From Clostridiales bacterium (lineage in GTDB: Bacteria > Bacillota > Clostridia > Lachnospirales > Lachnospiraceae), in assembly GCA_018372435.1 (NCBI GenBank), contig JAHAJA010000006.1, positions 1 through 64,000 of the forward strand: DNA of 64,000 nucleotides. The letters run 5' to 3'. Of this stretch, positions 1 through 9,300 are shown in pieces; the stretch's first letter is position 1, and each line of letters opens with the position of its first letter. The position numbers and the translations under genes were made by a program. The notes under the pieces are model-generated. The model saw only the letters and a list, made by a program, of their open reading frames with translations. It did not search any database and was not told the DNA's origin.

Positions 1-96
1 GTTTCAGGTTAAGTTGATTGAACCGCCGTGTACCGAACGGTACGCACGGTGGTGTGAGAGGTCGGGAAATTTAGTTGAATTTCCCTCCTACTCGAT
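1..96 (+). mobile_element. Group II intron, 3' end (domains V and VI)
   Basis: Positions 22-53 fold into a canonical domain V: a 9-bp lower helix (ACCGCCGTG with CACGGTGGT, one G-U pair), a two-base bulge on the 3' strand (44-45), a 4-bp upper helix and a tetraloop at 35-38. The lower strand carries a CGC triad, as in group IIC introns. Domain VI follows (about 57-93; stem GGGAAAT/ATTTCCC) with a bulged adenosine at 90 as the likely branch point, six bases before the inferred 3' splice site after ACTCGAT. The rest of the intron, including any reverse transcriptase, lies outside the window. Confidence 0.88.
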
Positions 97-157
97 TGAT
101 ACTCTAACTAGAGTTTCTCAAGTGCCTATAATACTGAAAAAAGAAAGGGGAAGATTC

Positions 158-1420
158 ATGACAATCACAACTAGGCTGTCCAATGGCTTACCCGTTGTGT
201 TAGAGAGAATGCCATATCTTAAAAGTGTATCCTTTGGGGTATGGGTGAAAGTGGGTTCTGCTTATGAGAATTCACGTAATAATGGAATTGCTCATATGTT
301 AGAGCATATGTTCTTCAAAGGGACGACAACTAGAACTGCGAGAGATTTGGCAGACATTACATCTATGATTGGTGGGAATGTGAATGCGTATACAAGTAAG
401 GAGTGTACAAACTTCTATGCTACAACGATAGATGAATATCTACCAATAGCAATCGACATGATTAGTGATATGATTCAAAATTCTGTTTTTAATACAGAAG
501 AACTTGAGAAAGAAAAGGGAGTTGTACTAGAAGAAATCGATATGTACGATGATTCCGCAGAAGATATGTGCCATGAAATGTTACAGAAGGAAGTATGGAA
601 TCACCATCCTCTAGGGTATCTAATCTCAGGGACAAAAGAAATTGTTCGAACATTTACCAGAGAACAGTTGATGGAATTTAGAAATCAGTATTATACTGCT
701 GATAATATGATTATCTCCATTGCGGGGAATTATAATGAAGATACGATATTAAAGCAATTAGAGTTGTGTTTCGGAACGATACCTGCTACGGCAACTCGCC
801 CGATATTAACGATTCCAACATATAAGAAATGCATATATAAAGACGAGAAAGATATTGAACAGATGCATATTAATATTGCATTTCCTTCGATTGCGAACAT
901 AGATGAAAGAAGATATGAGTTAACGGTTATGAATGACATACTTGGAGAAAGCGCAAATTGTATGCTATTCCAAAGAATACGAGAGGATATGGGATTAACT
1001 TACTCCATCTACTCCTATGAGAGTAGTTTTGTAACAACAGGTTTATTTCATATCTATGCTGCGACGAATCCAGAACCTGCTCTTACCATATATGATGAGA
1101 TATTCCATATCATTAGTGAAGTGAAGGGAGAAGGTTTCTCTGAGAAAGATATAGAAGAGACAAAGAAGCAGATTTGTGTTAATCTTACGATTGCTAGCGA
1201 AAGCACGAGAAACCGTATGGATAGCAATGCAAAGCACATAATGAAATATGGAAAGATAATTCCACTTAATGATGTGATAGAGCGTGTTAACACAATTACG
1301 AGAGAGAATGTTAATACATTAGCTAAAGATATACTTGATGAAACTTCATGCAGTATTGCCTTAGTTGGTAATCTGGATAAGAAGATAGTGAAAGGAATAG
1401 AACAAAGATGGAAACTATAA
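158..1420 (+). CDS. M16 family zinc peptidase (processing-peptidase-like, YmxG/MlpA type)
   Basis: Predicted zinc metalloprotease of the pitrilysin/mitochondrial-processing-peptidase family, about 420 residues as usual for single-unit bacterial M16B proteins. The inverted zinc motif HMLEH is at residues 46-50, and the downstream acidic ligand region (EKGVVLEEIDM) follows about 70 residues later; the C-terminal half is the second M16 domain. The frame stays open upstream to 14, but bases 1-96 are group II intron RNA. I therefore start at the ATG at 158, which has AAAGGGG just upstream and gives a normal N-terminus (MTITTRLSNGLPVVL). The stop overlaps the start of the dUTPase gene by 13 bases, implying one transcript. 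Substrate unknown. Confidence 0.9.
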   Translation: MTITTRLSNGLPVVLERMPYLKSVSFGVWVKVGSAYENSRNNGIAHMLEHMFFKGTTTRTARDLADITSMIGGNVNAYTSKECTNFYATTIDEYLPIAIDMISDMIQNSVFNTEELEKEKGVVLEEIDMYDDSAEDMCHEMLQKEVWNHHPLGYLISGTKEIVRTFTREQLMEFRNQYYTADNMIISIAGNYNEDTILKQLELCFGTIPATATRPILTIPTYKKCIYKDEKDIEQMHINIAFPSIANIDERRYELTVMNDILGESANCMLFQRIREDMGLTYSIYSYESSFVTTGLFHIYAATNPEPALTIYDEIFHIISEVKGEGFSEKDIEETKKQICVNLTIASESTRNRMDSNAKHIMKYGKIIPLNDVIERVNTITRENVNTLAKDILDETSCSIALVGNLDKKIVKGIEQRWKL

Positions 1421-1842
1421 AGATACAATATTTAGACGACTCAATTCATAGATTGGAATACATTGATGGTAAATCAGATTGGATTGACCTTCGAGCAGCA
1501 GAGGATGTAGAGTTAAAAGAAGGAGAATTTCGCTTAATTCCGTTAGGTGTAGCAATGCAACTACCAGAAGGATACGAAGCCCATATTATACCGAGAAGCA
1601 GTACGTATAAGAATTTCGGAATTATACAATCAAACCATATGGGATTGGTAGATGAATCGTATTGTGGGCCAAATGATTGGTGGTTTATGCCAGCAATCGC
1701 TTTACGTGACACTAAAATCTGTAAGAATGATCGTATCTGTCAGTTTAGAATAGAAAAACATCAACCAACATTAATTTTTGATGAAGTAAGTGCATTAACG
1801 GGCAAAGACCGTGGAGGTATTGGTTCGACTGGTAAGAACTAA
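1408..1842 (+). CDS. dut: dUTP diphosphatase (trimeric dUTPase)
   Basis: Hydrolyses dUTP to dUMP and pyrophosphate, keeping uracil out of DNA and supplying dUMP for thymidylate synthesis. The five dUTPase motifs are present in order: DLRAAEDV (about 27-34), PRSST (about 62-66), GLVDESYCG (from about 79; catalytic Asp region), RICQFRIE (from about 109) and the P-loop-like RGGIGSTG near the C-terminus. The 144-residue length fits the trimeric class. Motif 3 carries a short extra stretch (PNDWW) seen in some Firmicutes dUTPases. The start overlaps the end of the M16 peptidase gene, so translation is probably coupled. Confidence 0.93.
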   Translation: METIKIQYLDDSIHRLEYIDGKSDWIDLRAAEDVELKEGEFRLIPLGVAMQLPEGYEAHIIPRSSTYKNFGIIQSNHMGLVDESYCGPNDWWFMPAIALRDTKICKNDRICQFRIEKHQPTLIFDEVSALTGKDRGGIGSTGKN

Positions 1843-1851
1843 TAGAACTAA

Positions 1852-1926
1852 CTTGTTAGGGTATCAAAAGCTAATGCACAAATTTATGTGTGAGCATGTT
1901 ATAAGGCTTTTGACATCCTAACCACT
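1852..1926. repeat. Imperfect hairpin plus shared repeat in the dut-metY gap
   Basis: The 332-base gap between dut and the PLP enzyme gene holds an imperfect inverted repeat (TGTTAGGGTATCAAAAGC near 1854-1871 against GCTTTTGACATCCTAACCA near 1906-1924). Twenty bases further on, 1947-1967 matches, in inverted orientation, part of the hairpin near 26.2 kb. No typical terminator T-tract follows the hairpin. Confidence 0.5.
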
Positions 1927-2067
1927 AACTTTAGCTACTTCAAGGAATCTTCAAGTACGAAGTTTGAGTAACAAGCATGTTTTTAGTTTTTCGAACAGAT
2001 CTGCATTTGTATAAATAAATATTGCAAATGAAGAAGATGGACAAACGTCGATTCGTGTCTTTTATCA

Positions 2068-2095
2068 TTGACAAAACAGTTGTATTAGTTATAAA
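2068..2095 (+). promoter_or_regulatory. Predicted sigma-A promoter for the PLP enzyme gene
   Basis: TTGACA at 2068-2073 and TATAAA at 2090-2095 with 16-base spacing, about 80 bases before the start codon. No SAM riboswitch or T-box consensus was recognised between this promoter and the gene. Confidence 0.5.
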
Positions 2096-2174
2096 ATGAA
2101 TTCAGTGAATTTATCAATGCATTACGTTAAAAGGTAAAGCCGTTCACTTAATTTATGACATGAAAGGTGATAAG

Positions 2175-3449
2175 ATGAACGATTATAGTATTAGTACAAA
2201 TTGTATTCAATCTGGATATGAACCAAAGAATGGAGAACCGAGAGTTCTACCAATCTTTCAGTCTACTACATACAAATACGATACCAGTGACCAAGTAGGT
2301 AAATTATTTGACCTTGAAGCTGAAGGTTTCTTCTATTCAAGACTTAGTAATCCAACAGTTGACGCTGTTGAAAGAAAAATTGCAACACTAGAAGGCGGTG
2401 TTGGAGCCTTATGCACATCGACAGGGCAAGCAGCAACTACATTTGCTATATTAAATATCTGTGGAGCAGGTGATCATGTTGTAGCTTCTATTGCTATCTA
2501 CGGTGGTTCAACTAATTTACTAGGTGTTACATTCAAGAAATTAGGAATTGATGTTACTTTCGTCGATCCGGACGCACCAATTGAGGAATTACAAAAAGCG
2601 GTTCAAGAGAATACAAAATGTATCTTTACTGAAACAATCTCTAATCCTACATTAGTTGTATGTGATATTGAGAAGATGGCAAAACTTGCCCATCAGAATG
2701 GAATTCCTTTAATCATAGATAATACATTTGCTACACCAATTAACTGTAGACCGTTTGAACACGGAGCTGATATTGTTATACATTCAACTTCAAAATATAT
2801 GGACGGTCATGCTGTTGCCCTTGGTGGCGTTATTGTGGATAGTGGTAATTTTGATTGGAATACAGATAAATTCCCTGGATTATCTACGCCAGATGAGTCC
2901 TACCATGGTATGATTTATGCAAGAGATTGCGGGAAAGCTGCGTACATAACCAAAGCAAGAGTTCAACTTATGAGAGATATGGGAGCTACTCCAGCACCAT
3001 TGAATGCTTTCTTACTAAATGTTGGTTTAGAAACTCTACATCTACGTGTAGAACGTCATTGTGAAAACGCATTGGCGGTTGCTAAATGGTTAGAATCAAA
3101 TGATAAAGTATTATGGGTTAATTATCCAGGTCTTGAGAGTAATAAGTATCATGAATTAGCTAAGAAATATCTACCAAAGGGAAACTGTGGTGTCGTATCC
3201 TTTGGCGTTAAGGGTGGAAGAGAAGTTGCTGCAAATCTTATGGAAAAACTAAAACTTGCAGCTATCGTAGTACACGTAGCTGATGCACGTACAAGTGTAC
3301 TTCATCCCGCAAGCACAACACATCGTCAACTTACAGATGAACAATTAGTACAATCAGGAGTTGAACCAGAATTAATTCGTATGTCGGTAGGCATTGAAGA
3401 TATCGTAGATATTATAAAGGATTTAGAACAAGCTTTTGAACAAATTTAA
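2175..3449 (+). CDS. O-acetylhomoserine sulfhydrylase-type PLP enzyme (Cys/Met metabolism)
   Basis: Member of the Cys/Met metabolism PLP-dependent transsulfuration family; the 424-residue length and the N-terminus (STNCIQSGYEPKNGEPRVLP) fit O-acetylhomoserine aminocarboxypropyltransferase, which makes homocysteine from O-acetylhomoserine and sulfide in the cytoplasm. The PLP lysine is K207 in HSTSKYMDGH; ALCTSTGQAA and FATPINCRPFEHGAD are further family signatures. I chose the ATG at 2175 because AAAGGTGAT lies directly before it; an in-frame ATG at 2160 lacks a site. It stands alone behind its own promoter and a downstream hairpin. Methionine gamma-lyase is a close relative and cannot be fully excluded. 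Confidence 0.85.
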   Translation: MNDYSISTNCIQSGYEPKNGEPRVLPIFQSTTYKYDTSDQVGKLFDLEAEGFFYSRLSNPTVDAVERKIATLEGGVGALCTSTGQAATTFAILNICGAGDHVVASIAIYGGSTNLLGVTFKKLGIDVTFVDPDAPIEELQKAVQENTKCIFTETISNPTLVVCDIEKMAKLAHQNGIPLIIDNTFATPINCRPFEHGADIVIHSTSKYMDGHAVALGGVIVDSGNFDWNTDKFPGLSTPDESYHGMIYARDCGKAAYITKARVQLMRDMGATPAPLNAFLLNVGLETLHLRVERHCENALAVAKWLESNDKVLWVNYPGLESNKYHELAKKYLPKGNCGVVSFGVKGGREVAANLMEKLKLAAIVVHVADARTSVLHPASTTHRQLTDEQLVQSGVEPELIRMSVGIEDIVDIIKDLEQAFEQI

Positions 3450-3497
3450 ATGATAGAAAGCACGGTTTTGTACTTTCAATTGCTATGAATAACAAAG

Positions 3498-3545
3498 AAG
3501 ACAATTTATCAAGGTATATTATACAATTTGATAAATTGTCTTTCC
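3498..3545 (+). terminator. Hairpin terminator after the PLP enzyme gene
   Basis: A perfect 15-bp stem, AAGACAATTTATCAA (3498-3512) with TTGATAAATTGTCTT (3528-3542), and a 15-base loop. The trailing T-run is short (TCTTTCC). It sits between convergent genes and may act on both strands. Confidence 0.7.
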
Positions 3546-3610
3546 TGATTTCTAGAAAGTAATAGGGTAATAAGGAATCTGGGGTGTGACGCTTCGTTGA
3601 GGAGTACTTA

Positions 3611-3748
3611 TCATTGATGTTTTTTGGCATCTAGGATACTAAGGATATGTAAAATGAGAAGTGTAAATCCAATCATGATTGAGTAGAAGATAAAAACAAG
3701 TAGTAGTATTAAAATTGTACGTAAAATAGTAGTTATTAACCACATCAT
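3611..3748 (-). CDS. Small hydrophobic membrane peptide, 45 residues
   Basis: Not a recognised family. The minus strand encodes a peptide beginning MMWLITTILRTILILLLVF and ending ILDAKKHQ. Almost the whole chain is hydrophobic, with one long or two short transmembrane helices and a basic C-terminal tail. GAGGT lies seven bases before the first ATG (the codon at 3746-3748); the second ATG (3743-3745) is also possible. It stands alone between the convergent terminator and the divergently transcribed hemerythrin gene. The supported start and the membrane-biased composition favour a real small protein; AT-rich intergenic DNA can mimic this by chance. Confidence 0.45.
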   Translation of the reverse strand: MMWLITTILRTILILLLVFIFYSIMIGFTLLILHILSILDAKKHQ

Positions 3749-3920
3749 ATTACTACCTCATATTTTCTTATAATATAGGGTATTCTAAGTAGTTGGTTTT
3801 AGTACCTATGATTTGATTATTGAAAAATGTATTTACATTATTAAACATATAGGATAGAATGAATATTATTTATCGTACATAATTAAGCATTCTATTAATA
3901 AAAGTGAAGGAGAAAATAAG

Positions 3921-4319
3921 ATGTTTGAGATGAAAGAGGAATATAAGATTGGTATTAAAGAGATTGATGAACAGCATGAGAGATTGTTTCAAATAGCAGA
4001 GAAAGCATATACTCTTTTAACTAATGAATTCGTTGTAGATAAATATGATGGGATTGTTGAGATTCTCAAGGAATTAACAGAGTATACAAAGCTACATTTT
4101 ACATATGAAGAAGAGTATATGCAAAAAATAGGACATAAGATGATGTTTTCGCAGAAAATGGACCATCATGAGTTTGTAGCGATGTTAGAAGAAATTAATC
4201 TCGATGAGATTGATAATAATCAAGAAGATGCTATTATGAATCTCCTTTCCTATCTAGGCGATTGGTTAGTAAAACATATCGTTGAGAAAGATATGTTAAT
4301 TGGTAAGGAAATAGAATAA
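3921..4319 (+). CDS. Bacteriohemerythrin-like diiron protein
   Basis: Single-domain four-helix hemerythrin of 132 residues, expected to bind a non-heme diiron centre and to carry or sense O2 in the cytoplasm, as known for anaerobes and microaerophiles. Visible ligands: H19 (IDEQH), H59 and E63 (HFTYEEEYM), H82 or H83, H119 and D124 (WLVKHIVEKD). The position that is usually the first His of the HxxxH pair appears to be Q78, so the iron coordination may be unusual. GAAGGAG precedes the ATG. Transcribed alone, divergent from the small membrane peptide. Confidence 0.88.
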   Translation: MFEMKEEYKIGIKEIDEQHERLFQIAEKAYTLLTNEFVVDKYDGIVEILKELTEYTKLHFTYEEEYMQKIGHKMMFSQKMDHHEFVAMLEEINLDEIDNNQEDAIMNLLSYLGDWLVKHIVEKDMLIGKEIE

Positions 4320-4393
4320 GGTTTAGATTAAGTTTGAATAGGGAAGGCCAAAAACTCACATACTATTTGAAAAATAAGTGAGGTAAAGTTACT

Positions 4394-5200
4394 ATGCAAA
4401 CAAAGAATCTATGTGATATTGATGCTGCAAATAACATGGAAAACAGCAATGAAATTAACAAATCAGGTAACTATAAGAATAATAGTCAAGATAAAATAAT
4501 AGTTGATGATAAGACTGCAAAAGAAGCGGAGAAACTTCAGAATGATAAAGTTCGGGAATATGGTCAAGTCACTCTCGATAAGAACAAAAGGGATCACAAA
4601 TTACATCTCTTAACAATTATTGGTGAAATTGAGGGGCATGAATGTTTATCACAACAAACGAAGACTACAAAATATGAACATATTCTTCCTCAATTAGCAG
4701 TCCTTGAAGATAGTGATGACATTGAGGGAGTTTTAGTCCTTGTCAATACGATCGGTGGAGCTGTTGAATCTGGACTTGCTATAGCTGAGATGATTGCTTC
4801 CTTAAGTAAACCAACAGTTTCCTTAATTATTGGAGATAGCCACTCTATTGGAGTGCCATTAGCAGTAGCAACGGATTATTCCTTCATAGTACCTACAGGT
4901 ACGGTTATTATTCATCCTGTCCGAATGAGCGGAACAGTAATTGGATCTAGACAGACCTATGATTATTTTAAAATTATGCAAGATCGTATTGTCGGATTTA
5001 TTTCAAATCATAGCAATGCGACTAAAGAGAGAATTGAAACCATGATGTTTAATACTACCATGTTATCAAGGGACCTTGGTACAATCCTAGTGGGTTCTCA
5101 AGCAGTTGACGAAGGAATTGTGGATGCTGTAGGTGGAATTCATGAAGCAATTGAGAAATTATATGATATGATAGAAGAAAGTGCAAAACAGAATAAGTAG
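4394..5200 (+). CDS. tepA: ClpP-like serine protease, TepA type
   Basis: Cytoplasmic serine peptidase of the ClpP/crotonase fold. The nucleophile is S151 in GDSHSIGVPLA and the base is H174 in VIIHPVRMSG, 23 residues later, as in ClpP; the fold motif NTIGGAVESGLAIAEMI precedes them. At 268 residues it is longer than ClpP because of a polar, asparagine-rich N-terminal extension of about 60 residues. In Bacillus subtilis the homologue (YmfB/TepA, linked to protein translocation) sits next to spoIIIE; here uppP and the FtsK/SpoIIIE gene follow, which supports the assignment. Substrates are unknown. Confidence 0.82.
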   Translation: MQTKNLCDIDAANNMENSNEINKSGNYKNNSQDKIIVDDKTAKEAEKLQNDKVREYGQVTLDKNKRDHKLHLLTIIGEIEGHECLSQQTKTTKYEHILPQLAVLEDSDDIEGVLVLVNTIGGAVESGLAIAEMIASLSKPTVSLIIGDSHSIGVPLAVATDYSFIVPTGTVIIHPVRMSGTVIGSRQTYDYFKIMQDRIVGFISNHSNATKERIETMMFNTTMLSRDLGTILVGSQAVDEGIVDAVGGIHEAIEKLYDMIEESAKQNK

Positions 5201-5246
5201 AAAACAGAACAAGTAGTTGGTAACTTTGAAAAATATAGATTACCTC

Positions 5247-5275
5247 TTGCTTATCACAAATAGAAAAGGTATAAT
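5247..5275 (+). promoter_or_regulatory. Predicted sigma-A promoter for uppP-ftsK
   Basis: TTGCTT (5247-5252), 17 bases, perfect TATAAT (5270-5275). It gives a leader of about 150 bases before uppP and shows that uppP-ftsK can be transcribed apart from the ClpP-like gene. Confidence 0.65.
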
Positions 5276-5432
5276 TAAATTGGTTCTAATGTAAGTTAAG
5301 AAAGCGTATAATCTTATCATACATAGAATCAATTTTTTATGTAATGGAGTGTAATGCCGCTGATATGAGTGGCAAGTCAGTTCTGTGTTATGATTACGGA
5401 TTTTGGGACAAGTAAACGTGGGAGGAGAAACC

Positions 5433-6308
5433 ATGACAATATTACAGGCAATCATAATGGGAATTGTTCAAGGAATTGCAGAATTTTTACCAATTAGTAG
5501 TTCAGGACATTTATCTATTATGAAACATATCTTGCATATAAATACGGATACAGGTTTGTTATTTGATGTAATGTTACACTTAGGTACATTAGTTGCAGTA
5601 TTAGTATCTTTCTGGAAAGATATTAAACAGTTAATTATAGAAGGTTTTAGTATTCTAGGAGATTTCATTGTTAATATAGGTCGCCTGGTACATAATTTAC
5701 ATTCAGAAGATAAAAAAGAGTATAATAAGGTGATAAGTTCTGCTTATCGCAAATTTGTTATGCTTATTGTTGTATCAACAATACCAACAGGAATAGTTGC
5801 ACTCTTATTAAAAGAGGTTGTAGAAGTTACAAGTGAAACTTTAATTGTACCAGGTTTATGTTTATTATTAACTGGTGTATTATTATTAATTGCGGACCGA
5901 ACCGTTTCTGGTAAGAAAAGGGCCAATGATGTTACCTATGCTAACGCAGGAATTATTGGTTTAGCACAAGGAATTGCAACACTTCCGGGATTATCTCGGT
6001 CGGGAACAACAATTACAGCTTGTTTGTCATGTGGATTAGATACTAATTTTGCTGTTAAGTATTCATTCATAATGTCGATACCAGCAATACTAGGTGCGGT
6101 TATCTTACAAATTAAAGATTTTGGAACACTTACAGCCGAATCTACTGAGGTAGTGGCTTATGTAATTGGTACAATAATTGCAGCTATTGTAGGATATATA
6201 TGCATTAAGACTATGTTAGTTGTTGTTCGTGGAAAAAAATACAAAGGATTTGCCTACTATTGTTTTGCAGTAGGTACTATAGCAGTTATATGGAATTTTG
6301 TAGCTTAA
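5433..6308 (+). CDS. uppP: Undecaprenyl-diphosphatase (BacA/UppP)
   Basis: Integral membrane phosphatase that recycles the undecaprenyl pyrophosphate carrier for peptidoglycan and other surface polymers; overproduction gives bacitracin tolerance in other bacteria. The (E/Q)xxxE motif is Q13-G-I-A-E17, followed by FLPISSSGH (H26); the second motif LPGLSRSGTT is in the middle of the chain. Multiple hydrophobic helices span all 291 residues, with a charged loop (HNLHSEDKKEYNK) before the second half. The ATG at 5433 is chosen because GGGAGGAG lies just upstream; the frame is open back to a TTG at 5403 that has no site. The FtsK gene starts 13 bases after the stop. Confidence 0.93.
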   Translation: MTILQAIIMGIVQGIAEFLPISSSGHLSIMKHILHINTDTGLLFDVMLHLGTLVAVLVSFWKDIKQLIIEGFSILGDFIVNIGRLVHNLHSEDKKEYNKVISSAYRKFVMLIVVSTIPTGIVALLLKEVVEVTSETLIVPGLCLLLTGVLLLIADRTVSGKKRANDVTYANAGIIGLAQGIATLPGLSRSGTTITACLSCGLDTNFAVKYSFIMSIPAILGAVILQIKDFGTLTAESTEVVAYVIGTIIAAIVGYICIKTMLVVVRGKKYKGFAYYCFAVGTIAVIWNFVA

Positions 6309-6321
6309 GGAGGAATTATTA

Positions 6322-9300
6322 ATGGCGGCAACTCAAAGAAAGCCTGCTTCGTCAACGAAGAAAGCACCTAGTAAAAAAACATCTACTAGTAGAAGTGGAG
6401 CTTCTGGACGAAAAAAGGGGAATACAGGAAAGAATAGCGGCCATCAAAATAACCAGTATGGGATGAGTCGTTATAAGGACGAGATAACAATAGTAATTAC
6501 TCTTGTTGTTGCTGTTATTTTAGTACTTAGTAATTTTAATTTAAGTGGTAGTGTAGGTGCATTTATTAATCGATTCACATTCGGTATGTTTGGCTTATTA
6601 GCATATATCTTACCGTATATTTTGTTTTTTGGAGTCGCTTTTCATATATCAAATAAGGGAAATTATACGGCAACAATTAAACTTATTAGTAGTATCTGTT
6701 TCGTCTGTATGGTAGCAGCTTTTATTCAATTAGTTACATTAGACTATAATTCAGAATGGTCGATATTTAGTTATTATACTGCCTCGGCATCTAATAAGAA
6801 TGGTGGAGGCTTCATAGGTGGCGTAATTTATTCAATTATGTACCCCTTGTTCGGATTTGCTGGTACACTTGTAATCTTGCTTGCTATTATGACTTTATTA
6901 ATCATGTTTATTACAGAGCGCCTCTTGTTTGCAAGTCTTGGTAAGAAAAGTGCTGTTAAATTAAAGGAGATGAAAGCAAGAAGAGTAGAGGTCAAGAAAG
7001 CACGTGATGAATCATATTACTCGGAAGAATATGATGGTTATGATGATGAGGTTTATGTAGAACCTGAACCTAAACATATTTTACAAAGTAAAGACGGGCA
7101 TGTAGATGATGCAATACCGTTTGATGCAGGAAAGAGTACAAAAGGGGAACGTAGGAAAAAGGCGAAGACATTTACATTCCATGGAGCTTCCAAGAATGCC
7201 AAATCTTCTGCGCAGACTAGTGAAGCTATGTCTAACGATACGGTTGCACCAGTACATGCAACATCAGAAGCATCTGTAACTACATCATCAGCTCCTTTAG
7301 ATGAAGTAAAGCCATTTGATTTTGATTCGATACCAATTTATAGAGGAGATCAAACCTCTAATTATGATTATGACGAAACACCAATCTATAAAGAAGAGAT
7401 GAAACGCAAATTTAGTCAAACTAAGGATTATGATATTAAGAAACTTGCTGAACAGATAATGAATGAGAGTTTTGATAGTGATTCTACAAAAGTAGACAGA
7501 GATACAGCGCAAAATTCTACAATCATAGAACAATCAAAAACATCTGCTAATGGCGGTGATGTTTTTGGTGATACTATGCAATCTGATTCGATGAATTCAT
7601 TGTACAATAGTACTCCTAATTTGAGTCAAGCACACGAGCAGATCGAAGGTGTTACGAGTGGAGAAGAACCAACAAGTAATGATTTCGTTCGTAACGATGT
7701 TTTCACACAAGAACATCAAACTTCTAGTAACGATGAATTCGATACTACTACATTTAAGGATCAGATAGAAGAAGATAATTTTGATGATTTCCGTGTCGAT
7801 TTAAAGGCCCCTGAAAACGAAGAAGTGGAAGAGGCATTCCTTAATGCAACGGATCAAGAAGGAATCCAAACGTTAAGGCCAGATAACGAGCATAACATTA
7901 GTAGTAATGTGAATCACAAAGAAACTATAAGAAATAAAGATGTTGAAAAGAAAAATAGTTTAGATTCTACACAGGTAGAACCTGTTATTGAGGATGTAGA
8001 AGAACCGTTTGTTTATGAATTTCCACCATTAGATTTGCTTACAAGACCAAAGAAATCCTCAAAAGGTGTTTCTGATGGCGAGTTGAAAGAGACTGCCATG
8101 AAATTACAACAGACCTTACAAAGTTTTGGTGTAGGAGTAACCATTACCAATGTAAGTTGTGGACCAGCGGTTACCCGTTATGAACTACAACCAGAACAGG
8201 GTGTAAAGGTAAGTAAGATAACTAATCTAGCGGATGATATCAAATTAAATCTAGCTGCAGCTGATATACGTATAGAGGCACCAATTCCTGGTAAAGCCGC
8301 TGTTGGTATTGAAGTACCTAATAAAGAGAATTCCTCAGTTATGTTTCGAGAACTTATTGAAGGGAAAGACTTCAAAGAACATGGAAGTAACCTTGCATTT
8401 GCAGTTGGTAAGGATATTGGTGGACAAGTTGTTGTTACTGACATTGCCAAGATGCCTCACCTTCTTATCGCTGGTGCAACTGGTTCAGGTAAGTCCGTAT
8501 GTATTAATACATTAATTATGAGTATTCTATATAAGGCACACCCTGATGATGTTAAATTAATTATGGTTGACCCTAAGGTTGTAGAATTAAGTGTATATAA
8601 TGGAATCCCTCATCTATTAATCCCAGTTGTTACAGATCCTAAGAAAGCTTCCGCTGCTCTTAACTGGGCTGTTATGGAGATGACAGATCGATACAATCGT
8701 TTTGCTGAACTTGGTGTAAGAGATATCAAAGGATATAACACTAAGATAGAGAAAGTAAAAGAATTTAAAGATGAGAAGTTTAAAAAGATGCCTCAGATTG
8801 TTATTATAGTAGACGAGCTTGCAGATCTTATGATGGTAGCACCTGGAGAAGTGGAAGATGCGATTTGTCGTTTAGCACAGATGGCTCGTGCAGCGGGTAT
8901 TCATCTAATTATTGCTACGCAAAGACCATCTGTTAACGTTATTACTGGTCTTATTAAGGCGAATGTACCTTCGCGTATTGCTTTCTCTGTATCTTCTGCA
9001 ATCGATTCACGAACAATTATTGATGGTTCTGGTGCAGAGAAATTATTAGGTAAAGGTGATATGTTATTCTTCCCGTCGGGATATCCAAAACCGGTACGTA
9101 TCCAAGGCGCTTTTGTTTCTGATAAGGAAGTTAGCGAAGTAGTAGAATTCTTGTCATCGCAGCGAAGCAAGCCTTCATATAATGAAGATATAACCAATAA
9201 GATAACAAGTGCACCTTCATCAGAAGGATCAACCGCTCCAGCAAATGAGCGCGACGATTACTTTGTGGAAGCTGGTAAGTTTATTATTGAGAAGGATAAA

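Noticed and set aside
14..157. N-terminal 48-codon extension of the M16 peptidase
   Set aside because: These bases are mostly group II intron domains V and VI; the ATG at 158 has a ribosome site and a normal family N-terminus.
1843..2174. SAM riboswitch before the O-acetylhomoserine sulfhydrylase-type gene
   Set aside because: The conserved SAM-I core elements are absent; only hairpins and a promoter are seen.
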